Positions 1-5,601 of a stretch of DNA of 6,619 bases are shown in pieces. Origin of the DNA: Chloroflexota bacterium (GTDB taxonomy: Bacteria > Chloroflexota > Dehalococcoidia > Lucifugimonadales > Lucifugimonadaceae); assembly GCA_013911545.1 (NCBI GenBank), contig JACETA010000043.1:1-6619 (forward strand), read 5' to 3'. Both the position numbers and the translations under genes were made by a program. Within the stretch, counting starts at the first letter, position 1, and the number at the start of each line of letters is the position of its first letter. Below the pieces are notes generated by a model that did not search any database, had not been told where the DNA came from, and saw nothing but the letters and a program-made list of their open reading frames with translations.

Positions 1-91
1 TGCCAACTAACACGCCAACTCCTTTGCCAACTAACACGCCAACTCCTTTGCCAACTAACACGCCAACTCCTTTGCCAACTAACACGCCAAC
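1..91 (+). repeat. 24-bp tandem repeat encoding a Pro/Thr linker (about 3.8 copies)
   Basis: A unit starting TGCCAACTAACACGCC begins at 1, 25, 49 and 73, and every copy is identical until the array breaks at base 92. Each unit adds the eight residues PTNTPTPL. Because 24 is a multiple of three, copy-number change keeps the frame. Identity at the DNA level, not just the protein level, points to recent slippage or recombination. The array may extend left of the window. Confidence 0.95.
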
Positions 92-470
92 ACCAAATTA
101 TAAAGATTCAAATAATATAACTATTAGCGGATTTCAATTTATTGAAAAGGAAATTTATATAGATGTGGGCACCACTATTACTTGGACAAATAAAGATGGA
201 TCTATGCATACTGCATCGTCAATAGACTATAAATTTGATTCTGGTTATTTAGACCAAAATCAAACATATGAATTCAAATTCATAAGCGCAGGTGTTTACA
301 CTTATAGATGTAGTTTACATTCAGGAATGTTAGGAAAGATAAGCGTATTTGCAGAAAATGGCCTTTTAATTGACCCTACTCCAACTCCTTCACCAACATC
401 AACTCCGTCACCTAAAAATTCTAACCAGAGTGATCAAATATCACCACCGACCCCAAGTAGCTACTACTAA
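1..470 (+). CDS. Cupredoxin (plastocyanin/amicyanin-like) domain protein, 5'-truncated by window edge
   Basis: The frame is open from base 3, so the true start lies upstream; the TTG at 24 is a Leu codon inside the linker, not a start. The visible part, numbered from that TTG codon as residue 1, is a Pro/Thr linker (to about residue 24), a single beta-sandwich cupredoxin domain (about 30-109) and a Pro/Ser/Thr tail ending at 470. The type-1 copper ligands are all visible: H62 in the MHTAS segment, then C96, H99 and M102 in CSLHSGM. The C-x2-H-x2-M spacing is that of amicyanin rather than plastocyanin or pseudoazurin. Such proteins carry single electrons outside the membrane. A signal peptide or lipobox would lie in the missing N-terminus, so export is inferred from the linkers. 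The redox partner cannot be told from the window. Confidence 0.9.
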   Translation, partial: PTNTPTPLPTNTPTPLPTNTPTPLPTNTPTPNYKDSNNITISGFQFIEKEIYIDVGTTITWTNKDGSMHTASSIDYKFDSGYLDQNQTYEFKFISAGVYTYRCSLHSGMLGKISVFAENGLLIDPTPTPSPTSTPSPKNSNQSDQISPPTPSSYY

Positions 471-531
471 TGCTTATAAGCTAGTCTTTGTTTAATATAA
501 ACAATATTATTATCATTTTTTAATTAAATAG

Positions 532-560
532 TTGACTATAGACAATATGACTGATATATT
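532..560 (+). promoter_or_regulatory. Sigma70-type promoter for the zinc-ribbon gene
   Basis: TTGACT (532-537) and TATATT (555-560) are separated by exactly 17 bp, and TG at 552-553 one base before the -10 gives an extended -10. Transcription would start near 567, leaving a leader of about 30 nt that contains GAAAGG (583-588), 8 nt before the ATG at 597. This is the best canonical promoter in the window. The rest of the gap 471-596 holds only short AT-rich palindromes. Confidence 0.7.
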
Positions 561-596
561 ATGTTTACTATTGTAAATTAATGAAAGGTTAAAAAA

Positions 597-806
597 ATGG
601 TTTTAATAAATAAGTGCCCTAAATGTCAAGGAACTTTAGTTTTCGCTAATAACCTTGATCATGAAGAAGAATTAAGTTGTATTAATTGCGGATTAAGTAC
701 CCCTACAATGGATAACTTTCACAAATTATCAGGCAATGAAATGATAATGATGTTGGAAGATAAATTTAATTCTTATAATAAAGCAAGGGTAGTTTCTAAA
801 AGCTAA
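597..806 (+). CDS. Small zinc-ribbon protein (69 aa)
   Basis: Two CxxC knuckles, C7-P-K-C10 and C28-I-N-C31-G, separated by 17 residues, make a classic one-zinc ribbon over the first half. The rest (about 33-69) is polar and probably helical, with the acidic/Met-rich stretch GNEMIMMLED. The start is well supported by the GAAAGG Shine-Dalgarno 8 nt upstream and by the promoter at 532-560. Proteins of this build bind nucleic acid, a polymerase or another protein. I do not recognise the exact family, so the role is open. The stop codon overlaps the last codon of the convergent regulator gene (bases 803-806). Confidence 0.8.
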   Translation: MVLINKCPKCQGTLVFANNLDHEEELSCINCGLSTPTMDNFHKLSGNEMIMMLEDKFNSYNKARVVSKS

Positions 807-1768
807 TTATTAAATATCTCTGCTACATTACTGTCTAAACTTTGAGCAATCTTATGTAGCACAGATATACTTAAATTTCTTTTACCATTCTCAATTGTAC
901 TTATAAATGCTCTATCTATTGAAGCAAGATTAGCTAATTCCTGCTGACTTATTCCCTTTGATATCCTGAGAGTTTTAATATTATGTCCTATATTAATGAG
1001 AGTTTCATCAAATGTAGAACTTTGCTTTAAGTTCATGGATCTGCTCAAGAAATCTTTGCATTCTTTAGATTCAAAAGCTGCCTTACTGCAACATATAAAA
1101 TCAGGTTTAGAAGTTAAATCATAAATTTTGGAAAATTTTATTATATTTTCCTTAGAATTAAAATCTATATCATGATCTATATTTAATGACCTAGAAACAC
1201 CTGGGCCACCCCAAATTACTTTTATATTTGGAAAATTTTCTTTAAAAAATCCAGTTAAATTATTACACTCAATAAATGCTAAATCAGTAGCAACTGATAT
1301 AGCAAATAACTTTGGCTTAATCTCATTTATATATCTTATAAAATCATCATTTGGAATTTGATACTCATTAATGTTGTGATTAGTTAAATAATCTACTCTC
1401 CAACCTTCCATCATTAAAAAATCAGCAAACATTCTTGCACCAATTGTATGGTTATCATTCTTAGGGATAGTAACGATTGCAAGCGGAGCATCTGAATCTT
1501 CAATTTCAAAATTTGATCTTAATCGAGACATTATTTCTAATGTTATTCCGGCAGCTCTATTCTCATGCGATATAGATATTTCACCATCATGCCACATTTG
1601 ACCAATATCTCTTTGGGCAGATGTAAATATTTTTTTATAAACAGTTTTAACATCAGATCCGTTTGCTAATGCTAAATTTACACAAGATAAAGCACTTTTC
1701 AAGTCCCCATCGAGCAACGAATCTTTATATCTTTTAATAATTTGGTTAAGAGATCTTGTAGTTGTCAT
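803..1768 (-). CDS. Cobalamin-binding transcriptional regulator with C-terminal XRE HTH (putative B12 photoreceptor-like)
   Basis: The protein has 321 aa from the ATG at 1766-1768. Residues about 5-90 match the four-helix cap of B12-binding proteins, including W59-H60 and E69 in WHDGEIS..HEN. CarH/LitR proteins have W-x9-E-H; here the last His is Asn (N70). Residues about 95-235 form the Rossmann-like cobalamin domain: D105-x-H107-x2-G110 supplies the lower axial His, followed by S158 and G187-G188. Residues about 258-321 are a Cro/CI-type HTH with SQQELA and the FISTIENGKRN segment. In known CarH/LitR regulators the DNA-binding part is MerR-type and N-terminal, so this order is reversed. A perfect TATAAT lies upstream (1806-1811) and a repeat-rich candidate operator spans the start. 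An in-frame TTG at 1783 would add five residues but has no Shine-Dalgarno; the ATG has none either. The likely role is a cytoplasmic AdoCbl-responsive, possibly light-responsive, repressor. Domain calls are firm; the light response is inference. Confidence 0.85.
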   Translation of the reverse strand: MTTTRSLNQIIKRYKDSLLDGDLKSALSCVNLALANGSDVKTVYKKIFTSAQRDIGQMWHDGEISISHENRAAGITLEIMSRLRSNFEIEDSDAPLAIVTIPKNDNHTIGARMFADFLMMEGWRVDYLTNHNINEYQIPNDDFIRYINEIKPKLFAISVATDLAFIECNNLTGFFKENFPNIKVIWGGPGVSRSLNIDHDIDFNSKENIIKFSKIYDLTSKPDFICCSKAAFESKECKDFLSRSMNLKQSSTFDETLINIGHNIKTLRISKGISQQELANLASIDRAFISTIENGKRNLSISVLHKIAQSLDSNVAEIFNN

Positions 1769-1816
1769 GTAGTTTAAACTCAACTAATTTGTTTTTATAA
1801 AGTTGATTATACTACA
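1757..1816. promoter_or_regulatory. Candidate operator: nested inverted repeats and TGTAGT repeats at the regulator start
   Basis: On the plus strand GTAGT (1769-1773) and CAACT (1781-1785) are mirrored by AGTTG (1801-1805) and ACTAC (1811-1815), a nested dyad around the start region. TGTAGTT also occurs twice in direct orientation exactly 11 bp apart (1757-1763, 1768-1774), and TGTAGT occurs once inverted (1811-1816). The elements touch the -10 box and the start codon, as an autoregulatory operator would. AT-rich sequence yields short repeats easily, so this is a candidate only. Confidence 0.4.
1806..1811 (-). promoter_or_regulatory. -10 box (TATAAT) for the cobalamin regulator
   Basis: Read on the minus strand this is a perfect TATAAT. 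Transcription would begin near 1799 and leave a leader of about 30 nt before the ATG at 1768. No good -35 is visible 16-18 bp upstream, which would fit a promoter that needs an activator or simply a weak one. It suggests the regulator can be transcribed separately from the SDR gene upstream. Confidence 0.5.
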
Positions 1817-1821
1817 CATTT

Positions 1822-1853
1822 ATAAACTAAAGGAGATTTAATTTAAGATCCCC
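1822..1853 (-). terminator. Possible weak intrinsic terminator at the end of the SDR gene
   Basis: On the minus strand GGGGAT (1853-1848) can pair with ATCTCC (1837-1832) to form a 6-bp stem with one G-T pair and a 10-nt loop. The U-rich UUUAGUUUAU follows. The SDR stop codon sits in the loop. The stem is short, so termination would be partial and some read-through into the regulator gene is likely. Confidence 0.35.
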
Positions 1854-2668
1854 CCACCGTTTACATTAAGAGCTTGGCCAGTTATTTCGGAGGCTTCATC
1901 AGATGCTAAAAAAGCTATTGAATAAGCTACATCCCTAGGTTCTTGAGCCCTACCTAATGGAAAATATGACTCAGCCTGTTCTTGAAATATTTCAAACGGG
2001 TCCATATTAGAATATTCGCTATTTAGAGCTTTATGATTTTCTGCAATTTGCTGCCAAAAAGATGTATACAGCCTGCCAGGACATACAGTGTTTACATTAA
2101 TATTATGCTTACCTAATTCAATTGCTAATGCATGGGTAAATTGTATTGCCGCCGCTTTGGAAACTAAGTAGGGATTCAAAACATTTCCTCTTCCTTTATC
2201 GCCAACACCTCTCGGCTTCCTGCCGCCTTGTGATGAAACAATAATTATCTTCCCGTTATTATTTTTTTTCATATGTTCTTTTACAGAATCTGTTGTATTC
2301 ACTAGACCTTTAACATTTACCGAGTAAGTAATATCCCAATCTTCATCAATATAGTCTTTTCTTTTTGAAAAATCTGAACTACCGATTGCCCCGGCATTTG
2401 GAACACAAATATCTAAATTTCCAAATTCAGAAACTATTTCTTCTGTGAATTCAATTAGATTGGCTTTATTAGTTACATCAACTTTTTTAGAGATGACATT
2501 AATTCCTTTTGATTCAAAATCATTATGAACTTCTTTTAATAGATTTTCATTTGTGTCACACAATGCAAGTTTTGCTCCTCTTTCAGAAAATACATCTGCT
2601 GCTGCTTTTCCTATTCCATTAGCAGCTCCCGTAATAAATACCACTTTGTTTTCAAATTGATTACTCAT
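1838..2668 (-). CDS. Short-chain dehydrogenase/reductase (SDR), classical type
   Basis: The 276-aa protein has a full classical SDR layout: the T13-G-x3-G-I-G20 dinucleotide loop, D38 at the end of the second strand (favouring NAD(H) over NADP(H)), D64-V65 at the adenine pocket, N91-A-G, N118, S145/S146, Y167-x3-K171, and P197-G198. It should be a cytoplasmic NAD-dependent alcohol/ketone oxidoreductase; the substrate is not readable. The catalytic Ser lies 21-22 residues before the Tyr instead of about 13, because of a basic Gly-rich insertion (about 150-166). The ATG follows GAGGAG by 4 nt and overlaps the stop of the SRPBCC gene as ATGA, so the two are co-transcribed and translationally coupled. 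A possible weak terminator overlaps its stop codon. Confidence 0.93.
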   Translation of the reverse strand: MSNQFENKVVFITGAANGIGKAAADVFSERGAKLALCDTNENLLKEVHNDFESKGINVISKKVDVTNKANLIEFTEEIVSEFGNLDICVPNAGAIGSSDFSKRKDYIDEDWDITYSVNVKGLVNTTDSVKEHMKKNNNGKIIIVSSQGGRKPRGVGDKGRGNVLNPYLVSKAAAIQFTHALAIELGKHNINVNTVCPGRLYTSFWQQIAENHKALNSEYSNMDPFEIFQEQAESYFPLGRAQEPRDVAYSIAFLASDEASEITGQALNVNGGGILN

Positions 2669-3180
2669 TTTTCTCCTCGTTTATTAAAAATATTATTTAA
2701 AGACTCTTTTCTATAGTTAAATATATTTATTAAATCTTTTTTTACAAATAATTTATGTAATGCTGAACCAAAAGGGACAGTATAATAAACAATGTCGATT
2801 ACTTTAGTTTCTTTTCCTAAATCTTCAAAAATATGATGATGATGCCATTTTAAGTAAGGGCCAAATAATTGTTTATCAACAAACTTAAAAGGAGGGCTCC
2901 ATTGTTCAATTTTACTTTTCCAAAAAACAGGCAAATTATGGAGTTTAAGTTTATAAATAAATATTTTACCCTCGGTAGTATCTTCATATTCATTTCCTAG
3001 TATTTTGAAATTTAGGAAAGGCGGTGTAATCAAATTTAAATTCTTTGGGGTTGAATAAAAATTAAAAACTTTATTTATATTTGAATAAATTAATTGTTCA
3101 GTTTTTAACTTATAAGACCAAATTCCGTCATTAGAAATATTTATTTTATTGTTTATATTAGTTGAATCAGTCTCCCTCAT
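2665..3180 (-). CDS. SRPBCC (START/Bet v1-like) ligand-binding protein, photolyase/LitR-neighbourhood type
   Basis: The 171-aa protein shows the conserved strings of the small ligand-binding SRPBCC subfamily: STPKNLNLITPP (about 43-54), W94-x-P-P, FVDKQLFGPY (about 100-109) followed by a W-H-H-H-H run (112-116), the D-x-VYYTVPFG strand, and DLINIFNYR near the end. The fold makes a deep hydrophobic cavity for a lipid, polyketide or aromatic ligand. From memory, relatives are often encoded near photolyase and LitR/CarH genes, and related domains are fused to SDR-like epimerases (TIGR01777 type). The start is set at the ATG at 3178-3180 because GGAG (3190-3193) sits 9 nt upstream; an in-frame GTG at 3195 has no ribosome-binding site. 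Residues 1 to about 25 are a polar extension before the domain. It is the first gene of the operon with the SDR, and no membrane segment or signal peptide is seen. Confidence 0.85.
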   Translation of the reverse strand: MRETDSTNINNKINISNDGIWSYKLKTEQLIYSNINKVFNFYSTPKNLNLITPPFLNFKILGNEYEDTTEGKIFIYKLKLHNLPVFWKSKIEQWSPPFKFVDKQLFGPYLKWHHHHIFEDLGKETKVIDIVYYTVPFGSALHKLFVKKDLINIFNYRKESLNNIFNKRGEK

Positions 3181-3189
3181 TAATTTATA

Positions 3190-3193
3190 CTCC
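3190..3193 (-). promoter_or_regulatory. Shine-Dalgarno GGAG that fixes the SRPBCC start
   Basis: GGAG on the minus strand lies 9 nt before the ATG at 3180. It overlaps the alternative GTG start at 3195, which it could not serve. Confidence 0.65.
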
Positions 3194-3202
3194 ACTAAAT
3201 GA

Positions 3203-3217
3203 AAACTTATCTAATTT
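3203..3217. promoter_or_regulatory. 15-bp element shared with the regulator promoter region
   Basis: AAACTTATCTAATTT here matches AAACTCAACTAATTT at 1776-1790 in 13 of 15 positions, in the same orientation. It lies 22 nt upstream of the SRPBCC ATG and 19 nt upstream of the EamA gene, so a protein bound here could affect both. Both sequences are AT-rich, so chance similarity is possible. Confidence 0.35.
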
Positions 3218-3236
3218 TAACATCTGAGAAATTTTA

Positions 3237-4112
3237 ATGTTTAGCATCGGAGAGATTTGTGCTTTACTGTCAGCCTTTTTCTGGGGCAATTCAGGTGTAC
3301 TTTTAAAATCATTGCCAAACAAAGTTCGTGCAACTTTTATTTACTTTGAAAGTATTATTTCAGGAACAATTTTAGTAATACTTATAACATTATTTGGTCA
3401 ATGGGGAGGGTTTAAGGAATTTAGCTTAACTACATTTATTTTATGTATTACGGCTTCTTTAATTAATTTGTCTGGATCTTTGAGTTACATTTTTACAATA
3501 AAGCACGTAAAAGTTGGGATGGCATTTGTAGTAATAAATAGCCTCTTTCCATTATTTTCAATTTTTGGAAGTGTAATATTTTTTACTGAATCTTTGTCAT
3601 TTGCTGTTTACTTAGGCGCAGTTTTAATATTGTTTGGAATTGCATCAATAACATTGAGGAATAGAAAAAATTTAAATTTTGTTGAGGACGGTTCAACAAT
3701 TAAGATCGCACTATTTTTTTGCATTCTGACGCCGTTATGCTGGGCAACAGGAGCTCTGCTAATGGACGATATTTTAAAAACAACATCAGTGATGCCAGTT
3801 ACCCTAATTAGAGCTTGCACAACATTTATAATATGCACACCAATTTATGTAATTTTGAAAAGGGGTGAATTCGTATTAATAAGAAGCAAATTTAATATGC
3901 TTTTATTTGCTTCATTTTTAACCACATTAGCAAGTTTAGGGTGGTTTACTAGCCTTGAACTTTCTGAAGCTGCTTTAACGGTTATTTTGGGGAGCAGTGC
4001 CCCTATATTTGCACTTATAGGAGCAAGGTTTTACCTTAAAGAAAAAATTGATAAAAACGGTTTAATTGGAATACTTTTTTGCTTGATAGGGGTTTTTATA
4101 GTGATAATTTAA
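3237..4112 (+). CDS. EamA/DMT-superfamily inner-membrane transporter, 10 TM
   Basis: The 291-aa protein has about ten hydrophobic helices arranged as two EamA repeats of five (about 5-140 and 155-291), the standard length and layout for this family. The first half begins with the typical LLSAFFWGNSG helix. The second ends with the hallmark GSSAPIFALIGARFYLKEK and a final GLIGILFCLIGVFIVII helix. Family members export or exchange amino acids, nucleosides, sugars or other small metabolites; the substrate is not predictable here. The ATG has only a weak GAGAA 6 nt upstream. The gene diverges from the SRPBCC-SDR operon with about 56 bp between starts, so shared control is possible, and its stop overlaps that of the HPP gene through TTAA (4109-4112). 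Confidence 0.9.
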   Translation: MFSIGEICALLSAFFWGNSGVLLKSLPNKVRATFIYFESIISGTILVILITLFGQWGGFKEFSLTTFILCITASLINLSGSLSYIFTIKHVKVGMAFVVINSLFPLFSIFGSVIFFTESLSFAVYLGAVLILFGIASITLRNRKNLNFVEDGSTIKIALFFCILTPLCWATGALLMDDILKTTSVMPVTLIRACTTFIICTPIYVILKRGEFVLIRSKFNMLLFASFLTTLASLGWFTSLELSEAALTVILGSSAPIFALIGARFYLKEKIDKNGLIGILFCLIGVFIVII

Positions 4113-4639
4113 ACCAGATTTCTTATCCACTTTAACAGCACTATCCTAATAGAAGCTAATATAATTGCTGATAAAATTATAAATGCAACACTATTAAAAT
4201 CTACCCCTCCATATGTTAATCCAAGTAAACAGCCAGCTGATGGAGCATGTTCACAATTTAAAATTCCCATTAAAATAATCAATACGCCAATGCAAATTGA
4301 AGAATTTAAATAAATAATAAATTCTGATGCTGAATTATAATCAATAGAAAATAAAGAAAGTAAAAAAATTGAGGAGCAGCCAACTAAAACTGAAAGCGTG
4401 TGGCCTCCTACAACCCTTCTAGTGCTTGCTGCATATGAGTGGGGAGCAAATGATATAAGGGCAGCTGTTCCAGCAATTCCAGCAATTATTGCACCCCTAG
4501 CAATATTGTCACCGATAATTAAGACTAAAAACAATGCAATTGAAGCTATAACAGATTGAAAAAAGTATCTAGATCTTTTTTTAAAAAAAATCGGATCAAT
4601 TAAATGGAATTCTTTATCTAACTTTAATCTTATTTTCAT
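4109..4639 (-). CDS. HPP-family integral membrane protein with variant signature
   Basis: The 176-aa protein has a polar N-terminus of about 24 residues and then four to five membrane helices. It matches the HPP family (Pfam PF04982) at two places: AALISFAPHSYAASTRRVVGGH (about 59-80; family consensus ends PRNVxGGH) and EHAPSAG (130-136; consensus THPPAGA). The eponymous His-Pro-Pro is therefore His-Ala-Pro here. Plant plastid members have been linked to nitrite transport; bacterial members are mostly uncharacterised, so small-anion transport is only a suggestion. There is no Shine-Dalgarno. TATAAA on the minus strand ends 8 nt before the ATG, so the transcript may be leaderless. The gene diverges from the alpha/beta hydrolase gene and converges on the EamA gene. 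Confidence 0.82.
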   Translation of the reverse strand: MKIRLKLDKEFHLIDPIFFKKRSRYFFQSVIASIALFLVLIIGDNIARGAIIAGIAGTAALISFAPHSYAASTRRVVGGHTLSVLVGCSSIFLLSLFSIDYNSASEFIIYLNSSICIGVLIILMGILNCEHAPSAGCLLGLTYGGVDFNSVAFIILSAIILASIRIVLLKWIRNLV

Positions 4640-4647
4640 TTTTTAAA

Positions 4648-4655
4648 TTTATAAC
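4648..4655. promoter_or_regulatory. Overlapping back-to-back -10 boxes (bidirectional promoter)
   Basis: TTTATAAC reads as TATAAC for the plus-strand hydrolase gene (4650-4655) and as TATAAA for the minus-strand HPP gene (4653-4648). Predicted start points fall near each gene's first codon. Symmetric -10 elements of this kind are known to drive divergent transcription in bacteria. No convincing -35 is visible on either side. Confidence 0.45.
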
Positions 4656-4678
4656 GTAATCTTTTGTCCATTAATATT

Positions 4679-5590
4679 ATGAACATACTAAAAAAAATAA
4701 TAATACCTTTTGTTCTTATTATTGTCTTGCTGTATACAATTCTTTCTATGTATATAACCAATATAGCATTTCAACCAAAAAGAAATATTTTTGAAGAAAC
4801 ACCTGATCTGTATTCAATGAGTTACACAAATGTCAGTTTCAAGTCTGCTGACTCAAAGGATATTAATTTAAATGGTTGGTGGATTGAAAATGAAAAAAAT
4901 ACTGGGACTATAATATGGGTTCATGGTTTAGATTCTGAAAGAAGTGGCGGAGAAGGAAAGTTAGAGATGATCAAAGAAATTTATAATTTAGGTTATTCAA
5001 TTCTTACTTTTGATTTAAGAGGTCATGGAAATTCAAGTGATGCTCCTTTAGGGCTTGGTATTAGAGAGAAAAATGATATTTATGGAGCAATCAACTACCT
5101 GAATAAGAATCTTAACATTAATAAAATTGGTCTTTATGGAATAAGCTACGGTGGGGTTGCCGTATTAGACGCCGCAGCTAACTACAAAAATGAAAGTGTT
5201 GAGATTGTAGGTATTTTTTCAGATACACCCTATTTTAGTATTACAGAATTATTAACCAAAGAGGTTTCAGATAGAACCCCAATACCTCATTTCATAGCAA
5301 AGCTTTTAAAATTTGGAATCATACAAAGTGGAGAATTATTACAGAATATGAATATTGAAGATATTGAGGAATCAATGAAAAATGTTAGTAAAATTGATTT
5401 TCCGATGATTATAATAAGTTGTAAAAACGATCAAAGAATTCCTGTTTCTCATCCAGAGAGAGTATTTTCGTACACAAAGAATAGTAAGTATGTTGCTTTT
5501 GATTACTGCGAAGATCATGGAGAGGCATTTGAATCTAATAAAAAAGAATTTATGGCTGAGTTTGAAAATTATTTCAAAAATAAATTTTAA
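4679..5590 (+). CDS. Membrane-anchored alpha/beta hydrolase (serine hydrolase)
   Basis: From the ATG at 4679 the protein has 303 aa. MNILKK is followed at once by one long hydrophobic helix (about 7-25) with no evident cleavage site, so it is probably an N-terminal anchor; the positive residues before it favour an outward-facing catalytic domain. The alpha/beta hydrolase core shows H82-G83 (oxyanion region, WVHGLDSE), FDLRGHGNS (about 111-119), the nucleophile elbow G154-I-S156-Y-G158, the acid D251 in CKNDQRIP, and H280 in EDHGEAF, so the triad is complete. The layout resembles the bacterial membrane-linked YqkD/BEM46-like serine hydrolases; an ester or peptide substrate cannot be told. An upstream in-frame TTG at 4664 would add five residues before the Lys-Lys but has no ribosome-binding site, and neither does the ATG. 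Confidence 0.9.
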   Translation: MNILKKIIIPFVLIIVLLYTILSMYITNIAFQPKRNIFEETPDLYSMSYTNVSFKSADSKDINLNGWWIENEKNTGTIIWVHGLDSERSGGEGKLEMIKEIYNLGYSILTFDLRGHGNSSDAPLGLGIREKNDIYGAINYLNKNLNINKIGLYGISYGGVAVLDAAANYKNESVEIVGIFSDTPYFSITELLTKEVSDRTPIPHFIAKLLKFGIIQSGELLQNMNIEDIEESMKNVSKIDFPMIIISCKNDQRIPVSHPERVFSYTKNSKYVAFDYCEDHGEAFESNKKEFMAEFENYFKNKF

Positions 5591-5601
5591 TACACTTTTA
5601 A

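Noticed and set aside
24..26. TTG as a start codon for the cupredoxin gene
   Set aside because: It is a Leu codon inside the tandem repeat; the frame is open back to base 3 and the same codon occurs in every repeat copy.
456..520. Hairpins after the cupredoxin gene (AGTAGCTACT, GCTTATAAGC, and TTGTTTA/TAAACAA arms at 488-504) as a terminator
   Set aside because: The stems are short and AT-rich, and the T-run at 515-520 is too far from any stem for a typical intrinsic terminator.
1771..1780. Perfect 10-bp palindrome AGTTTAAACT considered as an operator alone
   Set aside because: Short AT-rich palindromes are common here (for example GCTTATAAGC at 472-481), so I rely on the wider repeat pattern instead.
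1781..1783. TTG at 1783 as the regulator start
   Set aside because: No ribosome-binding site precedes it; the ATG at 1768 is five codons on, and the B12 cap domain does not need the extra residues.
1830..1837. AAGGAGAT on the plus strand, like a strong Shine-Dalgarno
   Set aside because: No plus-strand start codon and open frame follow; on the minus strand it is part of the possible hairpin after the SDR gene.
3193..3195. GTG at 3195 as the SRPBCC start
   Set aside because: The only Shine-Dalgarno (GGAG, 3190-3193) overlaps it and is correctly spaced for the ATG at 3180.
3608..3838. 76-codon ORF on the minus strand
   Set aside because: It lies wholly inside the well-supported EamA transporter gene in antisense and has no recognisable motif.
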